Assembly: GCF_004365875.1 (NCBI RefSeq)
Contig: NZ_SODF01000003.1
Location: 419,763-483,762 of the forward strand
Direction of reading: 5' to 3'
Length of the DNA: 64,000 nucleotides
Origin: Kribbella kalugense
Lineage (GTDB): Bacteria > Actinomycetota > Actinomycetes > Propionibacteriales > Kribbellaceae
Both the position numbers and the translations under genes were made by a program. Of the stretch, positions 7,640 to 14,782 are shown piece by piece. Numbering within the stretch: position 1 is the stretch's first letter; every line of letters starts with the position of its first letter. The notes under the pieces are model-generated. The model was not told the DNA's origin and did not search any database. It was given only the letters and a program-made list of their open reading frames with translations.

Positions 7640-9018
7640 ACTGCTCTCCCGTAGACAAGATGGACCTGACGACTGCGGCGGTCCCAGACGAGCCAGCCGC
7701 GCTGGAACTTCTGCCGGGAACCGCCCGACACTCGGTAGGCATCGGTGACCGGCAACCCGAGCCGCGCACTGCCCGCGCCGAGCCGGCGGAAGCGGGTCCT
7801 GAACGCGCCGGCGGTGGAATGAGTGCCGCTGGCAACGGAGTAGAAGACGTCGCGCGTGGCGAAGTACGTCGCCCAGCCGGTCCGGGTCCGATGCTCACCC
7901 CAGAACGGCTGGCCGATGTTCCGGAAGCCGAGCTTCCGCGCGTACTGATAGATCGGCGTCGAGAAACTGCCGCTCATCAACGTGTTGACTCGTTGCTTCA
8001 GCCAACCGAGTTTGTTGTACAGCTGGGTCCCCGGGCACGCGGTCGCCTTGGTGTCGCGGTGTCCGGAGACGGTGTGCAGGCGGCTGCCGTCCAGTGTGAT
8101 CGTTGCCAACGGCGACCGATAGTTGGCGTCCAGCTTCCATGCGAGCACGCGGGCCGTGGACTCCAGCATCGCCTGTGGTGGCGCGGCCTTTTCGAAGTTG
8201 CCGATCAGCGCGACCCCGAACGAGTTCGAGTTGAACGAGGCCGTGTGCGCACCGAGGACCGGCCACTGCGCACCGCCGTACCTGCCCTCGAAGACCCGGC
8301 CGAAGCGGTCGACGAGGAAGTTGTAGCCGAGGTCGCACCAGCCGCGACTCTTCACGTGGTACGCGTACATCGCCCGCACCATCGCCGGGACCTGCGTCCG
8401 CGTGTAGTCGTTGCGATCCGCGGTGTGATGGACGAACGCGGCCAGCACGGTCGTCGTGTACTTCGGTCGCGTGCAAGCGGCCCCGTTGTGACTGCGGAGC
8501 CGCTCGTCGGCACCCCACCGTTTCCGGCTCACCATCAACGGCATCGGGTACGGCGCCCTCGACGCAGCCGGCTCCACAACGCCAGCCGCGTCGTCGTCCG
8601 AGGCATCTGACGCGAGCACACCCGGCTGGATCAGGACGACCTTCGCGCCGGCAATCGTCGTACCAGCGCTGGTCGCGGCGCTGGCCTGCACCCCAGTGGC
8701 ATTACCGACCCACAACGGTTCGGTGCCACCACGCTCAATTCCTTCGGGCACCAATGGATCTGGGCCGTGTTCGTCCTCGACCGATAACGATTCCCAGTCG
8801 GTCCACTTGCCGTCACGCTCTACGCGAACCTTCGCGGTGACGTTCGGTACACCTTCGGGCCAGGTGACGGCGACCATACCGAACGGTTTGGTACGGGCCT
8901 GGACGGTCGGACCGTCGAGCGGGATCTCCTGGTACGAAGGGTCGGATTCGTTGTGCTGCAGGGGGATCAGGGTGGCCGCGGTCAGCACGAGAGGGAGTAG
9001 TCGGGCAGTCCTGCGCAT
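7636..9018 (-). CDS. Secreted peptidoglycan-recognition N-acetylmuramoyl-L-alanine amidase with LGFP repeats
   Basis: 460 residues from the ATG at 9018, chosen because GGAAGG lies 8 bases upstream and the signal peptide MRRTARLLPLVLTAATLIP then starts correctly. A beta-rich N-terminal half is followed by an amidase_2/PGRP domain: KRWGADE, FVHHTA (first zinc His), GWCDLGYNFLVDRFGRVFEGR, and HRDTKATACPG (second His and Cys ligand). The C-terminus has LGFP-type wall-binding repeats (RLGLPVTD). It cleaves the bond between MurNAc and L-Ala. It is first gene of a two-gene unit with the SpoIID protein. Confidence 0.9.
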   Translation of the reverse strand: MRRTARLLPLVLTAATLIPLQHNESDPSYQEIPLDGPTVQARTKPFGMVAVTWPEGVPNVTAKVRVERDGKWTDWESLSVEDEHGPDPLVPEGIERGGTEPLWVGNATGVQASAATSAGTTIAGAKVVLIQPGVLASDASDDDAAGVVEPAASRAPYPMPLMVSRKRWGADERLRSHNGAACTRPKYTTTVLAAFVHHTADRNDYTRTQVPAMVRAMYAYHVKSRGWCDLGYNFLVDRFGRVFEGRYGGAQWPVLGAHTASFNSNSFGVALIGNFEKAAPPQAMLESTARVLAWKLDANYRSPLATITLDGSRLHTVSGHRDTKATACPGTQLYNKLGWLKQRVNTLMSGSFSTPIYQYARKLGFRNIGQPFWGEHRTRTGWATYFATRDVFYSVASGTHSTAGAFRTRFRRLGAGSARLGLPVTDAYRVSGGSRQKFQRGWLVWDRRSRQVHLVYGRAV

Positions 9019-9173
9019 GAGCCAGCCTTCCGGCGGAGTACGACGGGCGCTGGGCGGTGTCACCGATTATGCGCGGTCGGTGAGCGTTTCCCGGGGATTG
9101 CGTCACCCTGCGTGGCGTCGGTGTCTTGAGGGGTTCGGTAGGCTCTGCGTAAAGCCCCCGAGAGAGGCCCGAC

Positions 9174-10070
9174 ATGGAATACATCCTGATCATCGCTGTC
9201 GTGGTGATCGCGGTCCTGGCGTACCGCTCGTACCGTCGGACCCAGCTGCAGACCAAGCAGCAGCACCAGATCACCGCCGCCGAGGTGGAGGCGGTGAAGC
9301 GGACTGCCGACGAGGACATCACCCGGTTCGGCGAGGAGCTGCAGGACCTCGACCTGGAGATGGTCGGCAAGGACCTCGGCGAGGGTGCGCGGCAGGACTA
9401 CCAGCGCGCGCTGGACTCCTACGAGTCCGCCAAGCAGGCGATCGGCCAGGTCACGCAGGCGGACCAGATCAAGCACGTCGTCGAGATCCTCGAGGACGGC
9501 CGGTACGCCGCGGCCTGCGTGAAGGCCCGGGTCAACGGCGAGCCGCTGCCGCAGCGCCGGCCGGCCTGCTTCTTCAACCCGCAGCACGGCCCGTCCGTGG
9601 TCGACGTGCTGTGGTCGCCGCCCGGCGGCGCCCCGCGTGAGGTGCCGGCCTGTGCGGCCGACGCCGAGCGGGTCCGCGCCGGCGCCGAGCCGGACGTCCG
9701 CAAGGTCATGGTCGGCCCGCAGCGCGTGCCGTACTGGGAGGCCGGTCCGGCCTACTCGCCGTACGCGCAGGGTCTGTTCGGTGGCGTCGGCGGTGTGCTG
9801 ACCGGCATGTTCATCGGCACGGCGCTCGGCGGCATGTTCTCCGGCGGCGGGTACGGCGACTACGGAGGCGGCTACGGCGACGGCGGCGGTGACTACGGCG
9901 ACGGCGGTGACGGCGGCGGCGGAGATGGTGGCGGCGACGGCGGCGGTGACGGCGGCGGCGGAGATGGTGGCGGCGACGGCGGCGGTGGCGACGGCGGAGG
10001 CGACTTCAACCCCTTCGACGGCGGAGGCGGCGACGGCGGAGGTTTCGACTTCGGCGGCGGCGACTTCTAA
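9174..10070 (+). CDS. Membrane-anchored protein with Gly/Asp-rich tail, function unknown
   Basis: 298 residues. Residues 1-17 form a single membrane helix (MEYILIIAVVVIAVLAY). Next comes a charged helical region (about 20-100), a Cys/Pro-containing central region (ACFFNPQHGPSVVDVLW), a Gly-rich hydrophobic stretch (FGGVGGVLTGMFIGTALGGMF, perhaps membrane-associated), and a tail of roughly 85 residues made almost only of Gly, Asp and Tyr. The layout resembles actinobacterial membrane proteins whose Gly-rich tails face outside, but no family is recognised. The tail DNA is a GGCGGC/GAC repeat array prone to length change. Confidence 0.75.
   Translation: MEYILIIAVVVIAVLAYRSYRRTQLQTKQQHQITAAEVEAVKRTADEDITRFGEELQDLDLEMVGKDLGEGARQDYQRALDSYESAKQAIGQVTQADQIKHVVEILEDGRYAAACVKARVNGEPLPQRRPACFFNPQHGPSVVDVLWSPPGGAPREVPACAADAERVRAGAEPDVRKVMVGPQRVPYWEAGPAYSPYAQGLFGGVGGVLTGMFIGTALGGMFSGGGYGDYGGGYGDGGGDYGDGGDGGGGDGGGDGGGDGGGGDGGGDGGGGDGGGDFNPFDGGGGDGGGFDFGGGDF
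9850..10064 (+). repeat. GGC/GAC-type coding minisatellite
   Basis: Irregular tandem copies of GGCGGCGGAGAT/GGCGGCGAC encode the Gly/Asp tail. Two near-identical blocks (about 9916-9955 and 9955-9990) look like recent duplications. Confidence 0.7.
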
Positions 10071-10094
10071 AACCGGCGACTTCTGATCAAACCC

Positions 10095-10130
10095 ACAGGG
10101 CCCCGGCGAGCATGCTCGACGGGGCGCTGT
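10095..10130. terminator. Hairpin between convergent genes
   Basis: Stem ACAG-g-GCCCCG-g-CGAGC, loop AT, then GCTCG-a-CGGGGC-g-CTGT, with three mismatches. It lies between the Gly/Asp protein stop (10070) and the minus-strand stop at 10151. Confidence 0.6.
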
Positions 10131-10150
10131 CATGTGCGGTTACGCAGTGA

Positions 10151-11053
10151 TCACTCGCCGAACAGCGGCGGGTTTCCTTCGCCGGTGTGCAGGTAGTAGA
10201 CCGGGTCGCTGAAGTTGCCGGGGACCTTGCCCAGACCCTTGATGACGGTCGCGGCTCCGTTGGCGTGACCAACGGCGTACAGATAGGCCGAACCGGTGTT
10301 CTTGTCGATTGCCGTCAGCAACGTGCTCTGGGTGCCGCACTTCTCCGCGACCAGGAACTCGAAGCTCTGCCAGGTCGAGGTGCGGACCTTCTTGACCACC
10401 GGCGCGAGCTTGATGTTCGCCGGGATGTGGATCGTGTAGAGCGCGCCACCGTTCGTCGTGGCCAGGAACGTGTCGTACGTCGCCGTCTCGCTGATCAGCG
10501 CCATCGTCTTGACCGCGGCGTACCCGGTGTACCGCGACACCTCACGGGTGTCCGGGTTGGTCCGGTAGAGCACGCCGTCGCCACGGAGCCGGTACTGCGC
10601 GCCGCGGACCGTCCTGCCGCCGTAGAACGAAGTGTCAATCGCCTTGTAGCCCTGATACCCGACACCGTTCGACTTCAGTCCGCTGGTCGGCTTACCGGTC
10701 GAGTCGTGGCCGTAGAAGCCGGCGTACAGAGTCCCGTTCACGATCACGTCGCCGTACGTCGTGTCCTCGCCCGCGACGCCGACCGTCGAACGCCAGGTCG
10801 ACGCGATCTTCGCGAGTCCAGGGGCGAACATATGCGGACCGACCGCCCGCTTCGCCGTGATCGGCGACGACGCGGTGACCGTGGTGTTGGCGATGTCACC
10901 GGCCGCGCTGATCGAGCCGACGGATATCGAGCAGGCCGCGGTCGTGGACGTGACCACCGCGTGGCTCGGCGCTGCCGCCAGTACGCCGAGCAGCACGGCG
11001 GACCCCGCGACGGCGGAGGCTTTCTTCAGAAGAAGGTTGTTCATACCTCCCAC
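10151..11053 (-). CDS. Secreted protein of unknown function
   Basis: 300 residues from GTG (11053), which has GGAGGT six bases upstream; an ATG three codons later is possible. The signal peptide is residues 8-32 (LKKASAVAGSAVLLGVLAAAPSHA). The mature part is beta-rich, with repeated short strands and aromatic turns (GTLYAGFYGHDS, YRLRGDGVLYRTN, GGALYTIHIPANI, SAYLYAVGHANG). This suggests a propeller-like, tachylectin-like fold, but that is inference from pattern only. There are two cysteines in the mature part. It is monocistronic, divergent from hypA. Confidence 0.75.
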   Translation of the reverse strand: MGGMNNLLLKKASAVAGSAVLLGVLAAAPSHAVVTSTTAACSISVGSISAAGDIANTTVTASSPITAKRAVGPHMFAPGLAKIASTWRSTVGVAGEDTTYGDVIVNGTLYAGFYGHDSTGKPTSGLKSNGVGYQGYKAIDTSFYGGRTVRGAQYRLRGDGVLYRTNPDTREVSRYTGYAAVKTMALISETATYDTFLATTNGGALYTIHIPANIKLAPVVKKVRTSTWQSFEFLVAEKCGTQSTLLTAIDKNTGSAYLYAVGHANGAATVIKGLGKVPGNFSDPVYYLHTGEGNPPLFGE

Positions 11054-11166
11054 GATGCGACCTCCGCCGCCGAAGTTGCGTTATCTGGTCATCGTCATTG
11101 GGACGGAGCGTGAGCCTGACCCGTAGCCGCTCGACGCCGAAGGCCGGGAGGCCTACCGTCGGGAGG

Positions 11167-11496
11167 GTGCATGAGCTCGCCATTACGGAGAGCATCGTCG
11201 ATGCGATCGTCGAGAAGATCGGCGACGGACCGGTGGCGGCGGTGCGGCTGGAAGTGGGGCGGCTGTCGGGGGTGGTGACGGACTCGATCCGGTTCTGCTT
11301 CGAGATCGTGGCCGGGGGCACCGGGCTCGAGGGGGCCCGGCTGGACATCGACGAGCCGTCCGGGCGGGCGTACTGTCGGGATTGCCGACGAGAGTTCGGG
11401 CTCGACGATCCGATCATGCTGTGCGACTGCGGCAGTGCCGATCTCGACATCCTGGCCGGCCGCGAACTGCGGATCATCTCGGTGGAGGTGCGTTGA
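11167..11496 (+). CDS. hypA: HypA, hydrogenase nickel-insertion chaperone
   Basis: 109 residues from the GTG at 11167. This start gives the family's MHELAIT N-terminus, where His2 helps bind nickel, and GGGAGG lies directly before it. Longer upstream in-frame sequence is not HypA-like. The zinc site is visible as YCRDC near residue 70 and LCDCGS near 90, a CxxC...CxC variant of the usual two CxxC pairs. HypA delivers nickel, with HypB, to the hydrogenase large-subunit precursor. hypB starts two bases after its stop. Confidence 0.93.
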   Translation: MHELAITESIVDAIVEKIGDGPVAAVRLEVGRLSGVVTDSIRFCFEIVAGGTGLEGARLDIDEPSGRAYCRDCRREFGLDDPIMLCDCGSADLDILAGRELRIISVEVR

Positions 11497-11497
11497 C

Positions 11498-12274
11498 ATG
11501 TGCAGCACCTGTGGATGCGGTGGCGAAGACGAAACCACCCGCGTCACCCTGGTCGACGGACCGGAACCGGTCCACGCCCACCCGCACGACCACGCCCACC
11601 CTCATGAGCACCCGCACGAGCATGAGCACGAGACCAGGACCGTGCTGCTCGAGCAGGACATTCTGGCGAAGAACGACCTGCTCGCCGCCGCCACCCGGCA
11701 CCGGCTGGCCGAGCACGCGATCACCGCGATCAACCTGATGAGCTCCCCCGGCTCCGGCAAGACGACGCTGCTGGAGCGCACCGTCCGCGACCTGGCCGGC
11801 CGGCGCGAAACCCTTGTCGTCGAAGGCGATCAGGAGACCTGGCTCGACGCCCAGCGGATCCGCGCGACCGGTAGCAAGGTCGTCCAGATCAACACCGGCG
11901 CCGGCTGTCACTTGGACGCGGAGATGCTGGACCGCGGCCTGAACGAACTCGCCCCACCCGACGGCTCACTCGTCTTCGTCGAGAACGTCGGCAACCTGGT
12001 CTGCCCGGCCCTGTTCGACCTCGGCGAGGCGGCCCGGGTGGTGATCATCTCGGTCACCGAGGGCGCCGACAAACCCGCGAAGTACCCGTACATGTTCCGC
12101 ACCGCCGACCTCGTCCTGCTGAACAAGATCGACCTGCTCCCGTACGTCGACTTCGACGTCGACCTGTGCGTCGACCTGATCCGCCGCCTGAAGCCAGACG
12201 TCGAACTGCTGCACGTCTCCGCGACTCGCGGCGACGGCCTCGACGCCTGGCATTCCTGGCTCGACGCCCGCTAA
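11498..12274 (+). CDS. hypB: HypB, hydrogenase nickel-incorporation GTPase
   Basis: 258 residues from the ATG at 11498. The N-terminal MCSTCGCGG carries the CxxCxC high-affinity nickel motif, then a His-rich stretch (HAHPHDHAHPHEHPHEHEH) for nickel storage. The SIMIBI GTPase core has the P-loop SSPGSGKTTL, NTGAGCHLD metal/dimer residues, ENVGNLVCPA and the NKID base-recognition motif. It works with HypA and HypE to load nickel into HhyL. Its last 4 bases overlap the end of hypE on the other strand, so hypAB and hypFCDE are convergent operons. Confidence 0.96.
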   Translation: MCSTCGCGGEDETTRVTLVDGPEPVHAHPHDHAHPHEHPHEHEHETRTVLLEQDILAKNDLLAAATRHRLAEHAITAINLMSSPGSGKTTLLERTVRDLAGRRETLVVEGDQETWLDAQRIRATGSKVVQINTGAGCHLDAEMLDRGLNELAPPDGSLVFVENVGNLVCPALFDLGEAARVVIISVTEGADKPAKYPYMFRTADLVLLNKIDLLPYVDFDVDLCVDLIRRLKPDVELLHVSATRGDGLDAWHSWLDAR

Positions 12275-13338
12275 CAGATCCGGGGCAACTGCTCCCCAAT
12301 TGGCGTATCCACTACCCGGGTAGCACCGAACGCCGTCTTCGTGACGACCATCCCAGGATGCGCCTCGACGCACGAACCGATGATCGCCGCGTCCGCCCCG
12401 AGCGGGTGCGCCTGCATCGCCGCGAGTACCTCTTCCGCGTCATCGGGTGCCACGATCGCGAGCAGTTTGCCCTCGTTCGCGACGTACAGCGGATCGAGAC
12501 CGAGGAACGAGCAGGCGTTCGCGACCGTCTCTGGCACCGGCAGGGTACTTTCGATCAGCTCGACGCCAACCCCGGCCGACTTGGCGATCTCGTTCAACGA
12601 CGTCGCCACGCCACCCCGGGTCGGGTCCCGCAGTACGTGCAGGTCGGTGCAGACGTCGAGCATCGCCGCGACCAGCCCGTTCAACGGCGCGCAGTCGCTG
12701 ACCACCTCGGTGCCGAACGAGATGCCGTCCCGCACACTCATGATCGCGATCCCGTGTACGCCGATCTGTCCGCTGACGATGACCACATCACCCGGGGCCG
12801 CGCGCTGTGGCCGGATGTCGACGCCGGCCGGGACCAGGCCGACCCCGGCGGTATTGATGTAGACGCCGTCACCATGACCCGCGTCGACAACCTTGGTGTC
12901 ACCGGTCGCGATCGTCACTCCGGCACGTTGCGCGGCAGCCCCGAGATCCGTCGCGATACGGCCGACGACGGACAGCTCGACGCCCTCTTCCAGGATGAAT
13001 CCACAGGACAGGTACGCCGCCTGCGCACCACTCATCGCCAGGTCGTTCACGGTGCCGTTCACGGCCAGGTCGCCGATGCTGCCGCCCGGGAAGAACAACG
13101 GCTGCACGACGAACGAGTCGGTCGAGAACGCCAGCCGGGCCCCGCCGAGCTGGAACACCGCGGAGTCGGTCAGACCGCCGAGCACCGGGTTGGCGAACGC
13201 CGGCATGAAGAGGTGCTCGACCAGCTCCCCCGACATCTGTCCGCCGCCCCCGTGGCCCATCACGATGGTGGTGTGATCGCGCAACGGCAGCGGACAGACC
13301 CATTCCTCGAAATTGAGGGCCATGACTTGTTCAGCCAC
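12271..13338 (-). CDS. hypE: HypE, cyanide-ligand synthesis protein
   Basis: 355 residues. AIR-synthase/ThiL-like fold: GHGGGGQMSGELV near the start, STDSFVV, NGTVNDLAMSGA, and RDPTRGGVATSLNEIA. It ends in PRIC, the C-terminal Cys that receives the carbamoyl group from HypF and is dehydrated with ATP to thiocyanate, giving the iron's CN ligands. The GTG start at 13338 overlaps the hypD stop by 8 bases; the ATG five codons later is an alternative. Last gene of the hypF-C-D-E operon. Confidence 0.96.
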   Translation of the reverse strand: MAEQVMALNFEEWVCPLPLRDHTTIVMGHGGGGQMSGELVEHLFMPAFANPVLGGLTDSAVFQLGGARLAFSTDSFVVQPLFFPGGSIGDLAVNGTVNDLAMSGAQAAYLSCGFILEEGVELSVVGRIATDLGAAAQRAGVTIATGDTKVVDAGHGDGVYINTAGVGLVPAGVDIRPQRAAPGDVVIVSGQIGVHGIAIMSVRDGISFGTEVVSDCAPLNGLVAAMLDVCTDLHVLRDPTRGGVATSLNEIAKSAGVGVELIESTLPVPETVANACSFLGLDPLYVANEGKLLAIVAPDDAEEVLAAMQAHPLGADAAIIGSCVEAHPGMVVTKTAFGATRVVDTPIGEQLPRIC

Positions 13339-14449
13339 CGCTGCTCACCACCTCGACAGGCGTCTCCAGCCGTCGGTAGAGGTAGTAGGCCGCACACGCG
13401 CCCTCACTCGAAACCATCGTGGCCCCCAGTGGATTGCGCGGCGTACAGAGCGTCCCGAACGCCGAACACTCGTGCGGCTTGATCAGTCCTTGCAGGACCT
13501 CACCGCTGCGGCACACGGTCGACTCCTGCGTGGTGATGTCCTGCACCTGGAAGCGGTACTCCGCGTCGTACTCGCGGTAGCGCTCCGACAACCGCCACCC
13601 GCTCTGCGGGATCATGCCGATCCCCCGCCAGGCCCGGTCGGTGGTCTCGAAGACGTCGGCCAGCATCGCGATCGCGGCCGGGTTGCCCTCGTCGCGGACG
13701 GCCCGCTGGTACGCGTTCTCGAGGACGTGCTCGCCCTTCTCGAGCTGGCTGACCGTGCGCAGGATTCCGGCCAGGATGTCCAGCGGTTCGAACCCGGTCA
13801 CGACGATCGGTACGCCGTACTTGTCGGCCAGCTCCGGGTATTCCGTCGTACCCATCACGCTGCAGACGTGGCCCGCGGCGAGGAAGCCCTGGACCCGGCA
13901 GCTGGGTGACTGCATGATCGCCTCGATCGCCGGTGGCACCCGGACGTGCGAGACGAGCAGGCTGAAGTTCGGGATGCCGAGCTTCTTGGCCTGGTAGACA
14001 GTCATCGCGTTCGGCGGCGCGGTGGTCTCGAAGCCGATGCCGAAGAAGACGACCTGCTTGTCCGGGTTCTCTTGGGCCACCCGGAGCGCGTCCAGCGGCG
14101 AGTAGACCACCCGGACGTCACCGCCCTGGCTCTTGATCCGGAACAGGTCGCGCTCGCTGCCGGGCACCCGCAGCATGTCGCCGAACGAGCAGAAGATCAC
14201 GTCCGGCTGGGCGGCGATCTCGAGCGCCTTGTCGATGATCTCCAGCGGCGTAACGCAGACCGGGCAGCCCGGCCCGTGGATCATCTCGACGCCGTCGGGC
14301 AGCAACTGGTCGATGCCGTGCCGGACGATCGTGTGCGTCTGACCGCCGCAGACCTCCATCATCGCCCACGGTTTCGTCACGGTGGCGTGGATCTGCTCGA
14401 CCAGTTTCCCGGCCAGGACCGGATCGCTGAACTCCTCGAGATACTTCAT
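13331..14449 (-). CDS. hypD: HypD, Fe(CN)2CO assembly scaffold
   Basis: 372 residues from the ATG at 14449, where GGGAGG is well placed and the stop of hypC overlaps (ATGA). Conserved motifs: EVCGGQTHT with Cys34, the GPGCPVCVTP pair Cys62/Cys65, FFGIGFETTAP, and a C-terminal Cys-rich region for the [4Fe-4S] cluster (CRSGEVLQGLIKPHECSAFGTLC). With HypC it holds iron while two CN and one CO ligand are added. Confidence 0.96.
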   Translation of the reverse strand: MKYLEEFSDPVLAGKLVEQIHATVTKPWAMMEVCGGQTHTIVRHGIDQLLPDGVEMIHGPGCPVCVTPLEIIDKALEIAAQPDVIFCSFGDMLRVPGSERDLFRIKSQGGDVRVVYSPLDALRVAQENPDKQVVFFGIGFETTAPPNAMTVYQAKKLGIPNFSLLVSHVRVPPAIEAIMQSPSCRVQGFLAAGHVCSVMGTTEYPELADKYGVPIVVTGFEPLDILAGILRTVSQLEKGEHVLENAYQRAVRDEGNPAAIAMLADVFETTDRAWRGIGMIPQSGWRLSERYREYDAEYRFQVQDITTQESTVCRSGEVLQGLIKPHECSAFGTLCTPRNPLGATMVSSEGACAAYYLYRRLETPVEVVSSGG

Positions 14450-14760
14450 TTGGCCGCCTCCCATTCGGTACCGGGTGGTCGCCGCTCGCCGGCCTGCCGC
14501 GCGGCCAGTCCCCACTGATCGCCGAACTCTTCCTCCAGCGCGCCGAGCTTGCGGTACAGCGCGAGCGACTGCATCGCGGACTCCTCGTCCAGGCGCTGCA
14601 ACGCGAACCCGACGTGCACGATGGTGTACTCACCCACCTGCAGGTCAGGCAGGTATTCCAGACAGACGTCCTTCAGCACGCCGCCGAAGTCCACCTGTCC
14701 CATCCGGGTACCGTCCTCCTCCCGGATCTCCACGACCTTTCCCGGTACGGCTAGGCACAT
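14446..14760 (-). CDS. hypC: HypC/HybG family hydrogenase chaperone (copy 1)
   Basis: 104 residues from the ATG at 14760, giving the MCLAVPGKV start whose Cys2 binds the Fe(CN)2CO unit and the large subunit. The family is usually 75-95 residues; this copy has a C-terminal extension (from about residue 80, EEFGDQWGLAARQAGERRPP). It overlaps hypD by 4 bases and follows hypF by 22. A second, shorter HypC is encoded at 24522. Confidence 0.94.
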   Translation of the reverse strand: MCLAVPGKVVEIREEDGTRMGQVDFGGVLKDVCLEYLPDLQVGEYTIVHVGFALQRLDEESAMQSLALYRKLGALEEEFGDQWGLAARQAGERRPPGTEWEAAK

Positions 14761-14782
14761 GACGTTCCCTCCCTCTGGCCCT

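Noticed and set aside
7636..9018. Phage endolysin for the PGRP amidase
   Set aside because: It has a Sec signal, LGFP wall repeats and a coupled SpoIID gene, and no phage genes are nearby.
9850..10064. CRISPR-like short repeats
   Set aside because: Repeats are triplet-phased and coding (Gly/Asp), with no spacers of even length and no cas genes.
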